From Salinisphaera sp052044135 (GTDB taxonomy: Bacteria; Pseudomonadota; Gammaproteobacteria; Nevskiales; Salinisphaeraceae): a stretch of 64,000 nt of DNA. The notes under the pieces were generated by a model, which had not been told where the DNA came from, ran no database searches, and worked only from the letters and a program-made list of their open reading frames with translations. Of the stretch, positions 9,915 to 16,575 are shown piece after piece. The DNA is taken from NCBI RefSeq assembly GCF_052044135.1, contig NZ_JBQDYF010000014.1, forward strand, positions 1-64,000, in the 5' to 3' direction. Each line of letters opens with the position of its first letter. The stretch's first letter is position 1. The position numbers and the translations under genes are program-made.

Positions 9915-10829
9915 TCAGTTCCCGGCTGCGGTGGCAGCGTTCGTTCGACGGTACGTTCTTCGCCGCGGCACGCGATCCGCGTCCCAGTGTTCGACCGCCC
10001 AGTCGATCACGCCAGCCACCGAGTGCGCCGCAAGCGCGGCAGGCGGCCTCTGTCCGAGCAACAAGAGGCACTGGACCAGCTGTTCCTGACGTCGAACCGA
10101 ATCCAGCGCCAGCGCGCCCGTGCTCTTGCCCAGCTTCTCGCCGGCCGCGTCCACGATTACCGGAATATGACCATAGGTCGGGGGGCAAAGATCGAGACAG
10201 CGATGGATCCAGACCTGACGAGGCGTGGACGACAACAGATCGGCGCCCCGTATTACCTCGGTTACCCCCTGCTCGGCGTCATCGAGAACGGTCGCCAGCT
10301 GATACGCCGCTACGCCATCGGCACGGCGTATCACGAAATCGCCGATGTCCGCCGCCAGATCCTGCGCATAGCGCCCCTGAATGCGATCGGCCACGGCAAC
10401 GACGCCGGCATCGGCACGTAGCCTGACCGCGCGTGCGCATCGCCCCTGCGGAAGCCCGTCGCGGCACGTGCCCGGGTAGATGGGACCCTCGAGCCCCGCC
10501 GGCCCGCTCTGCGCTTCACGGCGGCTGCAAGCGCAGTCAAACGCCAGCGAAGCGTCGCGCAGGCCTGCCACAGCGGCAGCGTAGGCCGCGCGGCGTTGCG
10601 ACTGATACAGAATCGGGCCGTCGTGCGTGAGACCGAAAGCCGCCAGTGTGTCGATGATGGCGCGGTCGGCGCCCGGCACCACACGGGGCGCGTCGAGATC
10701 GTCGATACGCAGGAGCCAGCGGCCGCCCTGGCTGCGGGCCTGGCAGAAGCTGGCCAGCGCGGCAATCAGGGACCCGAAATGCAACGGGCCAGTGGGCGAT
10801 GGCGCGTAGCGTCCGACAATCTGGATCAT
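9915..10829 (-). CDS. gluQRS: Glutamyl-Q tRNA(Asp) synthetase
   Basis: Truncated glutamyl-tRNA synthetase paralogue that attaches glutamate to queuosine at position 34 of tRNA-Asp. The 304-residue protein (ATG at 10829; an in-frame TTG at 10844 is less likely) has the catalytic core only and lacks the anticodon-binding domain. The HIGH-equivalent is YAPSPTGPLHFGS (9-20) and the KMSKS-equivalent is KLGKS (232-236). The zinc site of GluQRS is visible as C99, C101, Y118 and C122. The usual neighbour dksA is not in this window. It follows the tRNA-Pro gene on the same strand, past a terminator. Confidence 0.93.
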   Translation of the reverse strand: MIQIVGRYAPSPTGPLHFGSLIAALASFCQARSQGGRWLLRIDDLDAPRVVPGADRAIIDTLAAFGLTHDGPILYQSQRRAAYAAAVAGLRDASLAFDCACSRREAQSGPAGLEGPIYPGTCRDGLPQGRCARAVRLRADAGVVAVADRIQGRYAQDLAADIGDFVIRRADGVAAYQLATVLDDAEQGVTEVIRGADLLSSTPRQVWIHRCLDLCPPTYGHIPVIVDAAGEKLGKSTGALALDSVRRQEQLVQCLLLLGQRPPAALAAHSVAGVIDWAVEHWDADRVPRRRTYRRTNAATAAGN

Positions 10830-10903
10830 ATACCGATCCCGCAATCGTTACCCGCATTCCGGCCGAGCGCGCGCCAAGTCCGCGGCCGCGTCCCCATCCG
10901 CCA

Positions 10904-10935
10904 TAAAAAAACCCTGCTCGGAGGCCGATGCAAGG
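10904..10935 (-). terminator. Intrinsic terminator after tRNA-Pro
   Basis: On the minus strand CCTTGC-A-TCGG, loop CCT, CCGA-GCAGGG is followed by seven T. The stem pairs completely except for one bulged A. It lies 20 bp after the tRNA 3' end and before gluQRS. Confidence 0.85.
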
Positions 10936-10954
10936 CATTGCTCTGACAGTAAGA

Positions 10955-11031
10955 TGGTCGGGGTAGCAGGATTTGAACCTACGACCTTCTGCACCCCATG
11001 CAGACGCGCTACCAAACTGCGCCATACCCCG
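10955..11031 (-). tRNA. tRNA-Pro (GGG)
   Basis: A 77-nt cloverleaf with encoded CCA. Acceptor arms CGGGGTA and TACCCCG pair fully. The D arm is GCGC-AGTTTGGTA-GCGC and the T loop is GGTTCAAATCC. The anticodon stem TCTGC/GCAGA encloses ATGGGGT, giving anticodon GGG. The first base C is typical of tRNA-Pro. Confidence 0.97.
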
Positions 11032-11042
11032 ACGAGCTGCGC

Positions 11043-11070
11043 ATCATAGCAGACTCTGCGCCAGTGACAA
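11043..11070 (-). promoter_or_regulatory. Candidate promoter of tRNA-Pro
   Basis: On the minus strand TTGTCA, a 16-base spacer, then TATGAT, ending 12 bp before the mature tRNA 5' end. It sits just after the merR stop. Confidence 0.7.
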
Positions 11071-11078
11071 GATGCGAA

Positions 11079-11522
11079 TCACGGCGTCAGCAACTGCACG
11101 ATCGATTCAAGCTCCCGCCTCACCGCGGCCAACGAATCGGCCGCGACCGCGTTGTCGTTCAATGAGGCGAGCGCCCGGCCCTTGCCCGCCAGTTGCTGGC
11201 GCGCCCCCTGAATGGTGAACCCCTGGTCGTAAAGCAGATGGCGGATGTCGCGCGCGATCTGAATATCGCGTTGCTGATAGTAGCGACGATTACCTCGCCG
11301 CTTCACGGGTTTGAGCTGCGAGAATTCCTGTTCCCAGTAACGCAACACGTGCGACTTCACCCGACACAGATCGCTCGCCTCGCCGATCGAGAAGTAGCGC
11401 TTGTCGGGAATGAGCGGCAGCGCCGCAGCTTCAGTTGTCGGTTCGGGACTCGACCCGGGCTCGCATTTTCTGTCCGGGCTTGAAGCTGACGACTCGCCGT
11501 GCCGAGATTGGGATTTCTTCAC
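11079..11522 (-). CDS. MerR-family transcriptional regulator downstream of ihfA (start uncertain)
   Basis: DNA-binding regulator of the short MerR-like type commonly encoded right behind ihfA in gammaproteobacteria. The recognisable domain begins at PLIPDKRYFSIGE. It continues through the winged-helix block VKSHVLRYWEQEF and KRRGNRRYYQQRDI, and ends in a short helical tail, in all about 110 residues. The frame has no ATG, GTG or TTG between the GTG at 11522 and the domain. The listed start is that GTG, which overlaps ihfA by 92 bp; a CTG at 11420 is the other option. Homologues start inside the last codons of ihfA, where this frame has AGT. Ligand and target are unknown. Confidence 0.72.
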   Translation of the reverse strand: MKKSQSRHGESSASSPDRKCEPGSSPEPTTEAAALPLIPDKRYFSIGEASDLCRVKSHVLRYWEQEFSQLKPVKRRGNRRYYQQRDIQIARDIRHLLYDQGFTIQGARQQLAGKGRALASLNDNAVAADSLAAVRRELESIVQLLTP

Positions 11523-11724
11523 CGGTTTTAGGGTTTCGCCCTGGCCGCTCGTTCTTGTCGCGGAGTTCGAAGTTCCCGAAACCGGAGAGTTTGACGTAAT
11601 CGCCGTTTTCGAGGGTGCTTCGAAGTTCTTCGAAGAAGAGATCGACAAATTCCTTGGACTCTCGCTTGTTGAAGCCAAGCTGTTCGAACAGCCTTTCCGT
11701 CAGGTCCGCTTTCGTAAGCGCCAC
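11431..11724 (-). CDS. ihfA: Integration host factor subunit alpha
   Basis: Alpha subunit of the DNA-bending heterodimer IHF. It has 97 residues with an N-terminal helical dimerisation part (MALTKADLTERLFE...), the strand KLSGFGNFELRDK and the DNA-clamping beta-arm with RPGRNPKTGEEIPI and the intercalating proline. It ends SFKPGQKMRARVES. It starts one base after the pheT stop, as in many gammaproteobacteria, and is probably expressed from pheST as well as its own signals. The downstream merR frame overlaps its 3' end. Confidence 0.96.
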   Translation of the reverse strand: MALTKADLTERLFEQLGFNKRESKEFVDLFFEELRSTLENGDYVKLSGFGNFELRDKNERPGRNPKTGEEIPISARRVVSFKPGQKMRARVESRTDN

Positions 11725-11725
11725 G

Positions 11726-14110
11726 TCATTCCCCCCTGAGTCTGGCGTCGCAACGCGCGCGCAGAGCGTCGGTTACGTCAGTTATGATTCGATCCACCGT
11801 CTCGTCATTAAGCGTGCTCGTTTTATCTTGGAAAATCAAGCTCAAAGCCACGCTTTTCAAGCCGCTTTCCAGATCGTGGCCACGGAACACATCAAATACC
11901 TGGACGGACTGAATCAGGTCATTGTCCAACGCGTCGACGGCGGCGATCAGGTCGCCGACGGCCACCGTCTCGGGCACCACCAGCGCCAGGTCCCGAGTCA
12001 CCCGCGGCTGATCGGACGGTGCGGTGTAACGCACGACATCGGTCGCTTCCAGGGCGCTGCGATCGATTTCGAACAAATAGGGCAGCGCCTGCCCCTTGTA
12101 GCGGCGAGCGAACCCGGGCGCCAGCTGCCCGACCCAACCCACGGGCTGACCACCCACGTAGATCCGTGCCGATCGGCCCGGATGCAGCGCCGGGTGCGTC
12201 TCGGGCTGCAGTTCGGGAACACTTCCGGCGCGTGCGAACAGCGCCTCGACATCGCCGCGCACGTCAAAGAAATCCACTTCGCGCGCGGTCTCGTCCCAAT
12301 GCGGCGGGTGTGCCGCGCCGGCGATCAGGCCCGCGATCGTGTCGACCTGCGCCATCCCGTTCTCGGCCCCGGCTGCAGGCCAGAAGCGCAGGCCCTGCTC
12401 GTACAGGCGCACCCGTGACTGTTGCCGGCGGCTGTTGTGCGCCCATGCGCCCAGCAGGCCGGCCCAGAGCGTGCGCCGCATCACGATCATCTGCTCTGAA
12501 ATCGGATTGTCCAGGGCCAGGGCCGCGGCATCGCCGGTGAGTTCGGCGTGCAACTCGGGGTCGACGAAACTATAGGTGATGGCCTCGTGGTAGCCGCGCT
12601 GGCGCAGCACCTCGCCGGGCAAGCTCGCTTCCAGCAGCGCATTGCCCACCCGCGCGGGCGGCAGGACGACGCCCGCGGCCTCGGCGGTTAACCGGTCGTA
12701 ACCGTAAACGCGCGCGACCTCTTCGACCAGATCGGCTTCGATCGACAGATCGTAACGCCAGCTCGGCGGCACGACCCGCCACGCCTGATCGCCGACCGGC
12801 TCGCAGCCTGCGCCCAGGCCGATGAGTGCCGCCGCGATGAAGTCCCCGGGAATAGGCTGCCCGAGCAGTCGCGTCATCTGCTCGCCGTGCAGCTCGATGG
12901 TCCGGTCTTCGGGCCATACCGGCCGGCCCTCGACGATTGCCGCCGGGCCGCAGCGACCACCGCCGAACGCCAGCATCAGGGCACTGGCACGGTCCAGCGC
13001 GCGTGCATGCAGCGCCGGGTCCACACCCCGTTCGAAGCGGTGCAGCGAATCGGTATGAATCTTGTAGCGACGCCCCTGGCCAGCGACCGCCGCGGGCGTG
13101 AAACATGCCGCCTCGAACAGGATATTACTGGTGTTCCGGTCTACCGCCGTGCGTTGGCCGCCAATCATCCCGGCGATGGCGACCGGTCCCTCGTCGTCGG
13201 CGACGACGAGCGTATCCGCCTGGAGTTCGACGTCCTGGCCGTCCAGGGTGGTGATCGGCTCCCCGGCACGCGCACGCCGTACACGAATGCTGCCAACGAG
13301 CTTGTCGGCATCGAAGGCATGCATCGGCTGACCGATATCGAGCATGACGTAGTTGCCGATATCAACCGGCAGATTGATCGAGCGAATGCCGGCCCGGCGC
13401 AGGCGCTCGCGCATCCAGACCGGCGCCGCCGCGACCGGGTCCACGCCGTCGATACGGCGACCGGCATAGGCCGCGCACAGGTCGGCCGCCTCGATGACGA
13501 TGTCAGCAGCCCCAGCGCTACCCTCGGCGGGCGGATCCGCCGGCGTATCGGCCAGTTCGGCGCCGAAGGCCACCGCGACTTCGCGCGCGACGCCGCGCAT
13601 GCTCAAGCAATCGCCGCGATTCGGCGTGAGATCGATCTCGATCACCGTATCGTTGGCGTCGAGATAGTCGGCCAACGCGCAGCCTACCGGAGCGTCGGCC
13701 GGCAGCAGCCACAGCCCCGCGGTGTCGCCGCCCAATCCCAGCTCGGCGGCGCTGCACAGCATGCCGTTGGAGGCGACGCCGCGCAGTTTGGCCGCCTTGA
13801 TCTTCATCCCGCCCGGCAGCCGCGCGCCGACTGTCGCCACCGGAACCCGGACGCCGGCGGCGACGTTGGGTGCGCCACAGACGATCTGCTGGCGCGCCGC
13901 ACCGGTATCGACCTCGCAGACGCGCAGTTTATCGGCATCGGGATGGGCCTGGCAGCTGACCACCTCGCCCACCACCACGCCGCTGAGATCGGGCGCCGCC
14001 GGCTCGATGGCATCGACTTCCAGCCCTGCCATCGTCAGCTGCTCGGCGATCGCCTCGATGCTCGCGTCCACGGCCACCCATTCACGGAGCCATTGCTCGC
14101 TGATTCTCAT
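11726..14110 (-). CDS. pheT: Phenylalanyl-tRNA synthetase beta subunit
   Basis: Large subunit of the (alpha-beta)2 PheRS. It carries editing and tRNA-binding functions. The 794 residues show the expected order: an N-terminal EMAP/OB-type tRNA-binding domain (about 40-150, GVVVGEVVSCQAHPDADKL), the B3/B4 editing domain, the B5 domain (about 400-475), a catalytic-like class II domain, and a C-terminal ferredoxin-fold anticodon-binding domain (PSDQPRVTRDLALVVPE, about 700-794). It follows pheS by nine bases and precedes ihfA. Confidence 0.97.
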   Translation of the reverse strand: MRISEQWLREWVAVDASIEAIAEQLTMAGLEVDAIEPAAPDLSGVVVGEVVSCQAHPDADKLRVCEVDTGAARQQIVCGAPNVAAGVRVPVATVGARLPGGMKIKAAKLRGVASNGMLCSAAELGLGGDTAGLWLLPADAPVGCALADYLDANDTVIEIDLTPNRGDCLSMRGVAREVAVAFGAELADTPADPPAEGSAGAADIVIEAADLCAAYAGRRIDGVDPVAAAPVWMRERLRRAGIRSINLPVDIGNYVMLDIGQPMHAFDADKLVGSIRVRRARAGEPITTLDGQDVELQADTLVVADDEGPVAIAGMIGGQRTAVDRNTSNILFEAACFTPAAVAGQGRRYKIHTDSLHRFERGVDPALHARALDRASALMLAFGGGRCGPAAIVEGRPVWPEDRTIELHGEQMTRLLGQPIPGDFIAAALIGLGAGCEPVGDQAWRVVPPSWRYDLSIEADLVEEVARVYGYDRLTAEAAGVVLPPARVGNALLEASLPGEVLRQRGYHEAITYSFVDPELHAELTGDAAALALDNPISEQMIVMRRTLWAGLLGAWAHNSRRQQSRVRLYEQGLRFWPAAGAENGMAQVDTIAGLIAGAAHPPHWDETAREVDFFDVRGDVEALFARAGSVPELQPETHPALHPGRSARIYVGGQPVGWVGQLAPGFARRYKGQALPYLFEIDRSALEATDVVRYTAPSDQPRVTRDLALVVPETVAVGDLIAAVDALDNDLIQSVQVFDVFRGHDLESGLKSVALSLIFQDKTSTLNDETVDRIITDVTDALRARCDARLRGE

Positions 14111-14119
14111 AGCGCGTCC

Positions 14120-15121
14120 TTAAGCGAACTGCGCGAGCATGCGCAGATCGTTGTTGTAGAACTGGCGCAGATCGGTCACGCCATAACGGAGCATGGCCAG
14201 CCGCTCAATCCCCATGCCGAAGGCGTAGCCGGTGTAGCGCGACGGGTCCACACCGGCGGCTTGCAACACGTTCGGGTGGACCATGCCGCAACCCAGCACT
14301 TCCATCCAGCCGGACCCGGTGCCAAGTCCCAGGCCGTCGATGTCGACTTCGGCCGAGGGTTCGGTGAACGGGAAATACGACGGCCGGAAGCGCAGCGTGA
14401 GTTCCGTATCGAAAAACGCCTGAAGAAACGATTGCAGTTCCGCACGCAGCTCCGCGAAGCTCACATGCTCGGCGACGTACAGGCCCTCCACCTGATGGAA
14501 CATTGGGCTGTGGGTGCGATCGGAGTCGTGCCGATAGACGCGCCCCGGCGCAATCACGCGGATCGGCGGTTGCCGCTGCTCCATGGTACGGATCTGAACC
14601 GGAGAGGTATGCGTGCGCAGCAACAGACGACCGGCGTCGAGGTAGAACGTGTCCTGCATGGCGCGCGCCGGGTGATCCGGCGGCACGTTGAGGGCTTCGA
14701 AATTATGATAGTCGTCCTCGATCTCGGGACCTTCCACCACCTCGAAGCCGCGCTGGACGAACAATGCCTCGATGCGGCGGCGGGTGAGCGTGATCGGGTG
14801 GATCGCGCCGGGCGTCTCGCCGCGCCCGGGCAACGTCACGTCAACCGACTCGCGCGCCATGCGCTCGGCGAACTGGCGCTCCTCGAGCGCGTGGCGCCGA
14901 CGCTCGATGGCCTCGGCGAGCTCGCGCTTGAGCGCGTTGATCTCCGCCCCGGCCGACTTGCGTTGTGCCGCGGGCAGCGCGCCCAGGGACTTGAGGCGCG
15001 CGGTGATCTCGCCTTTCTTGCCGAGCAGCGCCACGCGCTGCGCATCAAGGGCGCGCAGATCCTCGGCCGCTGCGATATCCGACATCGCGCGTTGGCGCAA
15101 CTGCTCGAGTTCACTCGTCAT
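14120..15121 (-). CDS. pheS: Phenylalanyl-tRNA synthetase alpha subunit
   Basis: Catalytic subunit of PheRS. From the ATG at 15121, preceded by GGGAGG nine bases away, it has 333 residues. An N-terminal coiled coil that grips tRNA-Phe (about 1-85) precedes the class II core. Motif 1 is near HPITLTRRRIEALF, motif 2 is FRPSYFPFTEPSAEVD, and motif 3 is AFGMGIERLAMLRYG. The frame stays open upstream to a GTG at 15193, through the 3' arm of a terminator-like stem, so that start is rejected. The leader resembles the attenuator position of E. coli pheM-pheST. Confidence 0.96.
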   Translation of the reverse strand: MTSELEQLRQRAMSDIAAAEDLRALDAQRVALLGKKGEITARLKSLGALPAAQRKSAGAEINALKRELAEAIERRRHALEERQFAERMARESVDVTLPGRGETPGAIHPITLTRRRIEALFVQRGFEVVEGPEIEDDYHNFEALNVPPDHPARAMQDTFYLDAGRLLLRTHTSPVQIRTMEQRQPPIRVIAPGRVYRHDSDRTHSPMFHQVEGLYVAEHVSFAELRAELQSFLQAFFDTELTLRFRPSYFPFTEPSAEVDIDGLGLGTGSGWMEVLGCGMVHPNVLQAAGVDPSRYTGYAFGMGIERLAMLRYGVTDLRQFYNNDLRMLAQFA

Positions 15122-15172
15122 GCGCTCGGCCCTCCCGGCCGTCTCCGAACTACGGTTTGTTTTGAGGCCCGC

Positions 15173-15206
15173 AAAACAAAAGGGAAAGGCCACGGCCTTT
15201 CCCTTT
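15173..15206 (-). terminator. Strong stem-loop between rplT and pheS (terminator or attenuator)
   Basis: On the minus strand a perfect 13-bp stem AAAGGGAAAGGCC/GGCCTTTCCCTTT with a minimal loop is followed by TGTTTTG. It lies about 50 bp after the rplT stop and about 55 bp before the pheS ATG, the place occupied by the pheM attenuator in E. coli. It could be a partial terminator of rplT or regulate pheST. Confidence 0.75.
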
Positions 15207-15253
15207 GATCGCCATCCATCAAACAGCGCGCGACGGGCGCGCAGCGATCACAG

Positions 15254-15607
15254 CTATTGGGCGGCCTTGGCCTGCGCCAGAACGGCGGCAAACGTCGCCT
15301 TGTCGCGCACCGCGAGATCGGCCAGGATCTTGCGATCGAGCTCGATACCGGCCTTCTTCAAACCGTTCATGAATGTGCTGTAGGACATGCCCTGGGCCTT
15401 GGCGGCAGCGCTGATCCGGGTGATCCACAGCGAGCGGAAATCGCGCTTGCGATTGCGACGATCGCGATAGGCATACTGGCCCGCCTTGATGACCGCCTGG
15501 TTCGCCACCCGGAACGTGCGGCTGCGCGCGCCGTAGTAGCCCTTGGCCTTTTTGAGAATCTTCTTGTGACGGGCCTTGGCCGTCACGCCGCGACTGACTC
15601 GTGCCAT
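15254..15607 (-). CDS. rplT: 50S ribosomal protein L20
   Basis: Ribosomal protein binding 23S rRNA early in large-subunit assembly. The 117 residues match the family in length and sequence: a long basic N-terminal extension (MARVSRGVTAKARHKKILKKA, GARSRTFRVANQAVIKA) and a globular C-terminus (WITRISAAAKAQGMSYSTF). It follows rpmI in infC-rpmI-rplT. In E. coli L20 represses its own operon by binding the mRNA; the same may hold here but no operator was verified. Confidence 0.98.
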   Translation of the reverse strand: MARVSRGVTAKARHKKILKKAKGYYGARSRTFRVANQAVIKAGQYAYRDRRNRKRDFRSLWITRISAAAKAQGMSYSTFMNGLKKAGIELDRKILADLAVRDKATFAAVLAQAKAAQ

Positions 15608-15638
15608 TTTCGCGCTTCCTGTTGTAAATCTAATGGAA

Positions 15639-15660
15639 AGCGCGCCGAAGTCGGCGCGCT
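15639..15660 (-). promoter_or_regulatory. GC hairpin in the rpmI-rplT gap
   Basis: Perfect 10-bp inverted repeat AGCGCGCCGA/TCGGCGCGCT with a two-base centre. On the minus strand it is followed by TTTCCATT, a poor T run. It may be a leaky terminator, a processing site or a target of L20 autocontrol. Confidence 0.5.
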
Positions 15661-15686
15661 ATGAATATCCGAGTGTCGGCAACGCC

Positions 15687-15884
15687 CTATTTATAGGGCA
15701 GCAGACGCTCCATCGGGCGCTGGTCCGCCTTGTCGACGAGGGCGCTCTTGGCCAGGCGCTGCTTACGCTTGGGCGCCTTCTTGGTCAGGATGTGATTCCC
15801 GAAGGCGCGAGCGCGCTTGAGCTTGCCGCTGCCGGTGCGCTTCAAGCGCTTGGCGGCGCCGCGATTTGTCTTGATCTTAGGCAT
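15687..15884 (-). CDS. rpmI: 50S ribosomal protein L35
   Basis: Small basic protein of the large ribosomal subunit. It has 65 residues starting MPKIKTNRGAAKRLKRTGSG, with the family's lysine- and arginine-rich middle and the ending VDKADQRPMERLLPYK. It lies 40 bp after infC and 79 bp before rplT, in the universal infC-rpmI-rplT order. Confidence 0.98.
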   Translation of the reverse strand: MPKIKTNRGAAKRLKRTGSGKLKRARAFGNHILTKKAPKRKQRLAKSALVDKADQRPMERLLPYK

Positions 15885-15924
15885 ACGACTCTCTTCTCGA
15901 CTCGAACTGTAGGCGGTTACGCCG

Positions 15925-16464
15925 CTATTTCTTGCTGTTTCGGGGCACGCCCTTGATCGGGGACATGACCATGGTCATCAGGCGACCCTGCATTTCCGGC
16001 CGCTGTTCAACGGTGGCCCATTCCTCCAGATCGGACTGGACGTGTTCCATCAATTCCATGCCAAGTTCCTGATGGGCCATTTCACGACCCCGGAAACGCA
16101 GCGTGATTTTGATCTTGTCCCCGTCTTCCAGAAACTCTTTGAGCTTGCGCAGCTTGATGTTGTAGTCGCCCTTGTCGGTACCGGGGCGAAATTTCACTTC
16201 CTTGAGCTGCGTTTGCTTCTGCTTCGACTTGCCGGCTTGCTGCGTCTTCTTCTTTTCGAAGACGTGCTTGCCGTAATCCATGATCCGCGTTACCGGCGGG
16301 CTCGCATTCGGCGACACCTCGACGAGATCGAGATCATATTCACCGGCTTTCGCCAGCGCTTGCTCGATTGGCATGATGCCAACCTGTTCACCTTCGGGAT
16401 CGATGACTCGAACTTCCCGCGCAGTGATCGCTTCGTTTCTGCGATCTTTTTGGGCAGCAGCGAT
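15925..16464 (-). CDS. infC: Translation initiation factor IF-3 (probable ATC start)
   Basis: IF3 keeps 30S subunits free and rejects non-canonical start codons. The 179-residue protein has the N-terminal domain (ITAREVRVIDPEGEQVGI), a lysine-rich linker (KKKTQQAGKSKQKQ) and the C-terminal domain (RFRGREMAHQELGMEL). An ATG at 16473 directly abuts AAGGAGG with no spacing. The ATC at 16464 has nine bases of spacing from the same Shine-Dalgarno. infC in many bacteria starts at AUU or AUC, which lets IF3 repress its own synthesis, so ATC is chosen. thrS lies 102 bp upstream. Confidence 0.93.
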   Translation of the reverse strand: MAAAQKDRRNEAITAREVRVIDPEGEQVGIMPIEQALAKAGEYDLDLVEVSPNASPPVTRIMDYGKHVFEKKKTQQAGKSKQKQTQLKEVKFRPGTDKGDYNIKLRKLKEFLEDGDKIKITLRFRGREMAHQELGMELMEHVQSDLEEWATVEQRPEMQGRLMTMVMSPIKGVPRNSKK

Positions 16465-16480
16465 TGTCGACATCCTCCTT
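16464..16480 (-). promoter_or_regulatory. infC ribosome-binding site that decides the start
   Basis: The minus strand reads AAGGAGG (16480-16474), then ATGTCGACA, then ATC (from 16464). The perfect Shine-Dalgarno has zero spacing to the ATG and nine bases to the ATC. Confidence 0.8.
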
Positions 16481-16575
16481 GCTAAGCCGGCGTCACACCC
16501 GGTCGACCGGTCCGACGGGCGTAAAGCGCGCGATTATATATAAAACACCGCGTGAATTCTACCAGCTTGTTGGGT

